Of a stretch of 64,000 bases of DNA, positions 59,850-64,000 are shown piece after piece. The first letter of the stretch is position 1. Each line of letters opens with the position of its first letter. The DNA is from Liolophura sinensis (taxonomy: Eukaryota; Mollusca; Polyplacophora; Chitonida; Chitonidae). The notes below the pieces were generated by a model. That model was not told the DNA's origin and made no database searches. It was given only the letters and a program-made list of their open reading frames with translations. The stretch lies in NCBI RefSeq assembly GCF_032854445.1, contig NC_088305.1, positions 28,422,628 to 28,486,627 on the forward strand. Reading direction: 5' to 3'. A program made the position numbers and the translations under genes.

Positions 59850-61510
59850 ATGTAAATGTTTTGTTTATATCCAAACATAAGCATTTAATCTCAATTATGA
59901 TATTATTTATGAATATAGTAAATATACATATATATATGATCAAAATTCAGGTTTAACATATTTGTTAGCTGGAAAGACCAAATTCTAGCACAGATATATT
60001 TATCAAACATATACCAACCATAGAAAATTATTTTCAAGTGTCTTTTTTCTCTTAAAAGAAAAATCGAAAAAAAAACTTTTGAAGACCACATTTACACCTA
60101 ACATTTCGGACTCTTTTATCTGAGCTTTATGTAATGTTTACGTTTTCTACACCTTTAACATTTGTAAATATTTTTAAAAGATGACCAAACTAATCGTGCG
60201 TTCCCTAATGCCAACAGTTTCCACCACCCCACATCCTTCTTTAACCCTATAGGGCCAGTAACAGGATAATGTCGTTCCTGACAATCCCTGCTCTGGACAA
60301 GAAACCCTAAGAAACCTTCTGACTTCAAACTGCAGCTGAACCAGCCAGAACTTGATTGGATCCTGCGACTTCATGGTCAAAGACTGATCCACAGCGACGA
60401 GAACGACGCTTTGGGTTAATCGGCCAGCGAGAAAAAATTATAAGAAATACAACACTACATCAAATGTTTATATCCGATACAAAGTTTAAAAAGCATACTT
60501 TTTTAATTTTGTGAAGTTGCATAATGCTGATATCGCAGCTCAAAATAGTCAAAATCGCCCACAATGAATTGAAAAATCGAAAGCGCCGGAAAGTTATCAG
60601 TTATAACAAAGGAGCTAGTTATTTCTGTATAACGCGATTAAGGTGGAGTACTTTGAATATTTAATCTATGAGGCTGATTTTTTTTCTTGGAGCCTAAAAT
60701 TTATTTATGTTTCACTTCAATTCACTGTTATGTATACTTAATAATTGTATATAAATTTATATGTATATATACTTATATAAGTAAAATCTGTATAAATAGA
60801 AAAAAATGTTTCTTCAGTCAGTATAATACGTCAGTATGGTCTAACATGCCGAATTTGATCAATGTGGAATAAACGCTTTAGTGGTTACTGGGTCTTCTCT
60901 TTGCTATATATAGATATTCATATACATTACAGCGCATGCATTTCATTTAATATTTTGATTATAATATTTTATGGGAGATCACTGTATTTTACCTAAAGCT
61001 TGGCTTTTTTTCTTTGAATATGGTTGACTCTTCAACTTTATAGGGACACGCACACTGACATCACACGTATAAGTTTAAGCCCCTTGGGTGCTTTTTAAAG
61101 TGTATTTTTGTATACCTTACCAAACTTTAGGTGAAATTCAGTATATCATGCATTATTCGACGACTGGCAGTGTTCACATCTTGTTTTTAATGTCCGTGTC
61201 ATATACTTACAATGAGGCCTAGGTGCTCGTAACATTGAAAGGTCCCAGGGCAAATAATGTGTTGGATTTAACAGTAAGTCTGTCTCCAGGATCACGAAGC
61301 GATCTTAGACTTCTCAGAAGCCAAGTCAAAATTTCAGTCATTAAACTTGATATGTTCTTCTCCTTAACTTTAGCTGGAATTTGTTCTAAAGTAACTTAAC
61401 CAGAATTGACATTTTTAAGCAATATTTTGACCTTGTTAGATAAGAAATAACAATTTTAAAGTGATATGAAATTTTGCCTCTAAGATTGCTTGACAATCAC
61501 GAGACCAGTT
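59850..61510. other. arx downstream region, no gene recognised
   Basis: AT-rich DNA with short frames only. The minus-strand frame at 60392-60174 (MDQSLTMKSQDPIKFWLVQL) lacks a domain match, splice context and neighbours. Confidence 0.5.
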
Positions 61511-61516
61511 GTAAGA

Positions 61517-61674
61517 GTGATGCTAGAGTGTATTCTGCTATTGCAGCAGGTTATTCTGCTAGATGCAACGCACAAATTCTATTGATTCAACAAAAATATT
61601 CTAATATTAGACGAACACTATGTTACGTATGACACAATAACGTGCTATATTAACCGAATACATTCTAGCATCAC
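61517..61674. mobile_element. MITE B, 158 bp, with about 19-bp terminal inverted repeats
   Basis: The left end GTGATGCTAGAGTGTATTC (61517-61535) is matched by the reverse complement of GAATACATTCTAGCATCAC (61656-61674), with one mismatch. The interior is non-coding. A related end is at 13850-13870. Confidence 0.75.
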
Positions 61675-61689
61675 CCAGATAACTAATTA

Positions 61690-61870
61690 ACTTTACGTGC
61701 GTGCTCATAACAGATCTGTACCTGTAACAGATCCGTATTCATAGCAGATCCGTGCTGATAACAGATCTGTACCTGTAACAGATCCGTATTCATAACAGAT
61801 CCGTGCTGATAACAGATCTTAACCTGTAACAGATCCATATTCATAACAGATCCGTGCTCATAACAGATTC
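61690..61870 (+). repeat. 51-bp minisatellite of CAGATCyGT submotifs
   Basis: Three and a half copies of a 51-base unit, each made of three related submotifs: AACAGATCTGTACCTGT, AACAGATCCGTATTCAT and AACAGATCCGTGCTGAT (17 bases each). So a 17-base unit triplicated and then amplified as a 51-mer. Confidence 0.92.
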
Positions 61871-61979
61871 CAGGACTATGTATTGATGGAGCCGATCAGA
61901 AACCACAAACTATGTTAACATGTGACTGACATTTGTCACAATGAATAGTTAAAAGTTCATAATAATACAATCATTTAGT

Positions 61980-62120
61980 TTTTTATTTGATTGTTGTTGT
62001 CGCCTTCCATAGCTGTCAGTATTAATGCAAAGTTTAGGAAACCGGAGGTCCGGATTAGACCACCGACCTTTGGTGGATTACAAACGAAATTTCCCTGCAT
62101 AAGATGTATAGATATGTACA
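61980..62120 (-). mobile_element. SINE-like relic
   Basis: TTTATTTGATTGTTGTTGTC, CATAGCTGTCAGTATTAATG and GGAAACCGGAGGTCCGGATT, AGACCACCGACCTTTGGTGG. The layout resembles the relic at 23510-23645 (CCACTGGCCTTTGGGAAGTA). Confidence 0.45.
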
Positions 62121-62749
62121 TCATATTGCTAGAAGACAAGTGGTCCTCAACGGACGTTAGACTGCGTAAATATCCACACAAGCGTCATCAACCCCAAACC
62201 GTCACAAACACTCGAGAACTATTCCATGTCCAAGGCTTTTGATACTACATCACGATTAAGTCGGTGACCCAAGAGTTTACTAACATAAATAGCGTTATGT
62301 TAGCTCACTTAAAACGTAAATGTTCCATTATCAACATTTTAAAGATTTTAAAATGTGACCACTTTTATGCAGCAAATGTGAAAGCTAACATTTTAATATA
62401 TGTTATGCCGTGGGTTTATGAAGTTTTCCATCACGGCCATGTTTGGCTTCGCTTTCATGTCGGTGCATCTACTCTAGGCAGATGGCTCAACAGAAGTTCT
62501 TTCAGCAGTGTTCTCACACTCGCTCATGCATGTGCAGCCTACATGCTGTTGTTGTCGTCACTAATTTTCCTCGCAACTCTTCGAGGCTTTCCTTTGGCAG
62601 AAAAAAAAAACACAAAAATTGTTTAAACACGCTGAATAAATGCGTCTAAACAGACTTTCGCATACCAGCCAATAAGGACGTTCAACCCTTTAAGGAAGTC
62701 CCCGTATGAACATTTCCACCTATGGTGATTTTTCCCTGATTTTTTCTAG

Positions 62750-62930
62750 ACATTGCCTCACTCCCTCTATGGACATTCCCCCTTTAGACATTCCTCCTTT
62801 GTACACTCCCTCTATGGGCATTTCCCCCTTTGTACACTCCCTCTATGGACATTCCCCCCCTTTGCAAATTTACCCTTCAGACACTGCCCTATATAAATAT
62901 TTCCCCTATGGATAATTCCGCCCCCCTTCC
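62750..62930 (+). repeat. TATGGACATTCCCCC minisatellite, first block
   Basis: Diverged units such as CTCTATGGACATTCCCCCTT and TGTACACTCCCTCTATGGGC. The same motif forms the array at 63545-64000. Confidence 0.85.
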
Positions 62931-62935
62931 CATGG

Positions 62936-63150
62936 AGTGAATGATTGCTTAGGGTTTAACCTCGTATGTAACGATTTTTCAGTCCTTAGAGTGCATGTAC
63001 GTGTAATGCTGAACGCCAAGCGAGGACGTTACAAATTCCTCTTTTCTAAGGCCGTATGTGTGACCCGACCTAGGATTGGATTGAACCTGCATGCGCCGTC
63101 CCAGAAGCGGACGCTCTACCAACTGGGCCATCTGGCCATCTGGGCCGGTA
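62936..63150 (-). mobile_element. SINE family B with tRNA-like head
   Basis: The minus strand reads GGCCCAGTTGGTAGAGCGTC (box A), then GCAGGTTCAATCCAATCCTA (box B), ACACATACGGCCTTAGAAAA, and the tail GACTGAAAAATCGTTACATA, CGAGGTTAAACCCTAAGCAA. It separates the two blocks of the same minisatellite. Confidence 0.8.
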
Positions 63151-63544
63151 CCTCCCCATGAACAATTCCAGGTGTTGACTGGTGCTGACTTGGCTTCACT
63201 ATCGCATTTTCACTTCGGTCGTGAATACCGAGAACACGAAGTCAAATACTTGATGGGGTTCGCCGTGTCTGTGGCAATGTAGCAACAGATGTTCTGCGGT
63301 AACCTCCACGAGGCAATATTCGCAAAGGCCTGAATTGTGCAGGTTAAGTCTGCAGGTTGATAACAGTTGGTCGGTAAATGGCTACTAAACAAGCGGAAGA
63401 CTAGAATTCACCTTTACCACAGTTTAGGGAGAGATCATAACCCCCAGCTACTGATTAATTTAACTCACAATAAGACCTCCCTATACTTGATTTACCGCAG
63501 TCTCTTTGCTTCATCTTAGTAAACTTGGGTTTTACAGCACTAAG

Positions 63545-64000
63545 AACTTCCCACTATGGACATGTTCCATTATGACATTTCCCTCCATATGGACAATACC
63601 CGCTATGGTCTATCACCGCTATGGACATTACCCCTATGGACATTTCCCCCTATGGACATTTACCCCTATGTACAATTCTCCCTGGGACATTTTCCCCTAT
63701 GGACATTTCCCATATGGACAATTCCCCGTAAGGACATTCCTCCCTATGGACATTCCCCCTATGAACAATTCTCCCATGGATAATTCCCCCTATGGACATT
63801 ACCCCTATGGACATTACCCCTATGGACATTTCCCCCATAGACATTTTCCCCTATGGACAATTCCCCCTATGTAAATATTCCCTTCTGTAAATTTCCCCCT
63901 GTGGATATTTCCCCCATGGACATTTCCCCCTATGGACAATTCCCCCATGGATAATACCCCCTATGGACATTACCCCTGTGGACAATTCCCCCTGTGGACA
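63545..64000 (+). repeat. 14-15-bp minisatellite running off the window
   Basis: About 30 copies of CCCCTATGGACATT and close variants up to the last base. The frames read on both strands (Tyr/Gly/His/Pro-rich) are artefacts. The true length is unknown because the array is cut by the window end. Confidence 0.95.

Noticed and set aside
62936-63150. tRNA gene
   Set aside because: Box A- and box B-like elements are present but no full cloverleaf fits, and the sequence continues into a family B SINE body shared with other copies.

Overview
The window looks like an intron-rich metazoan nuclear genome, most likely a marine lophotrochozoan such as a mollusc or a close relative. The evidence is small GT-AG exons of 33-346 bases spread over kilobases, a paired-like homeobox gene with the ancestral intron inside the homeodomain, a secreted EMI-like/EGF/VWD protein of the kind common in molluscs, and a dense population of tRNA-derived SINEs, TIR elements and minisatellites. 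No bacterial genes, operons, CRISPR arrays or rRNA genes were seen. The species is an inference; nothing in the window fixes it. Nearly all long open frames are readings of tandem repeats in non-coding DNA and are not genes.

Layout. (1) Bases 1-15632, minus strand: 13 coding exons (625 codons) of a secreted multidomain protein: signal peptide, EMI-like CCxGWxGxxC module, five EGF repeats, a VWD domain with a CGLCG motif, C8 and TIL. The 3' part lies beyond base 1. Its largest intron carries a 2.3-kb hairpin-forming satellite. (2) Bases 19349-23262, minus strand: a complete four-exon cytosolic glutathione S-transferase of 228 residues, with a 1.3-kb 17-bp minisatellite in intron 2. (3) Bases 29244-33276, minus strand: two exons of a secreted immunoglobulin-domain protein (signal peptide exon plus Ig exon). 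Its 5' splice site is copied several times in a 59-bp tandem repeat, and downstream exons were not found. (4) Bases 41767-58977, plus strand: a complete six-exon paired-like homeobox gene of 380 residues, of the Arx/aristaless group, with an octapeptide, a Q50 homeodomain and a C-terminal OAR motif. Its first intron (8.4 kb) carries a decayed antisense Ty3/gypsy LTR retrotransposon. (5) Bases 58978-64000: 3' flank and intergenic repeats, ending in a 14-15-bp minisatellite that runs off the window.

The four genes have unrelated functions (extracellular matrix or adhesion, detoxification, surface or secreted recognition, transcription) and show no sign of acting together. The common theme is repeat biology: about twenty copies of one tRNA-headed SINE in both orientations, at least one further SINE family, two TIR (MITE-like) families, one of which appears to have seeded tandem arrays, and more than a dozen unrelated minisatellites, mostly inside introns.
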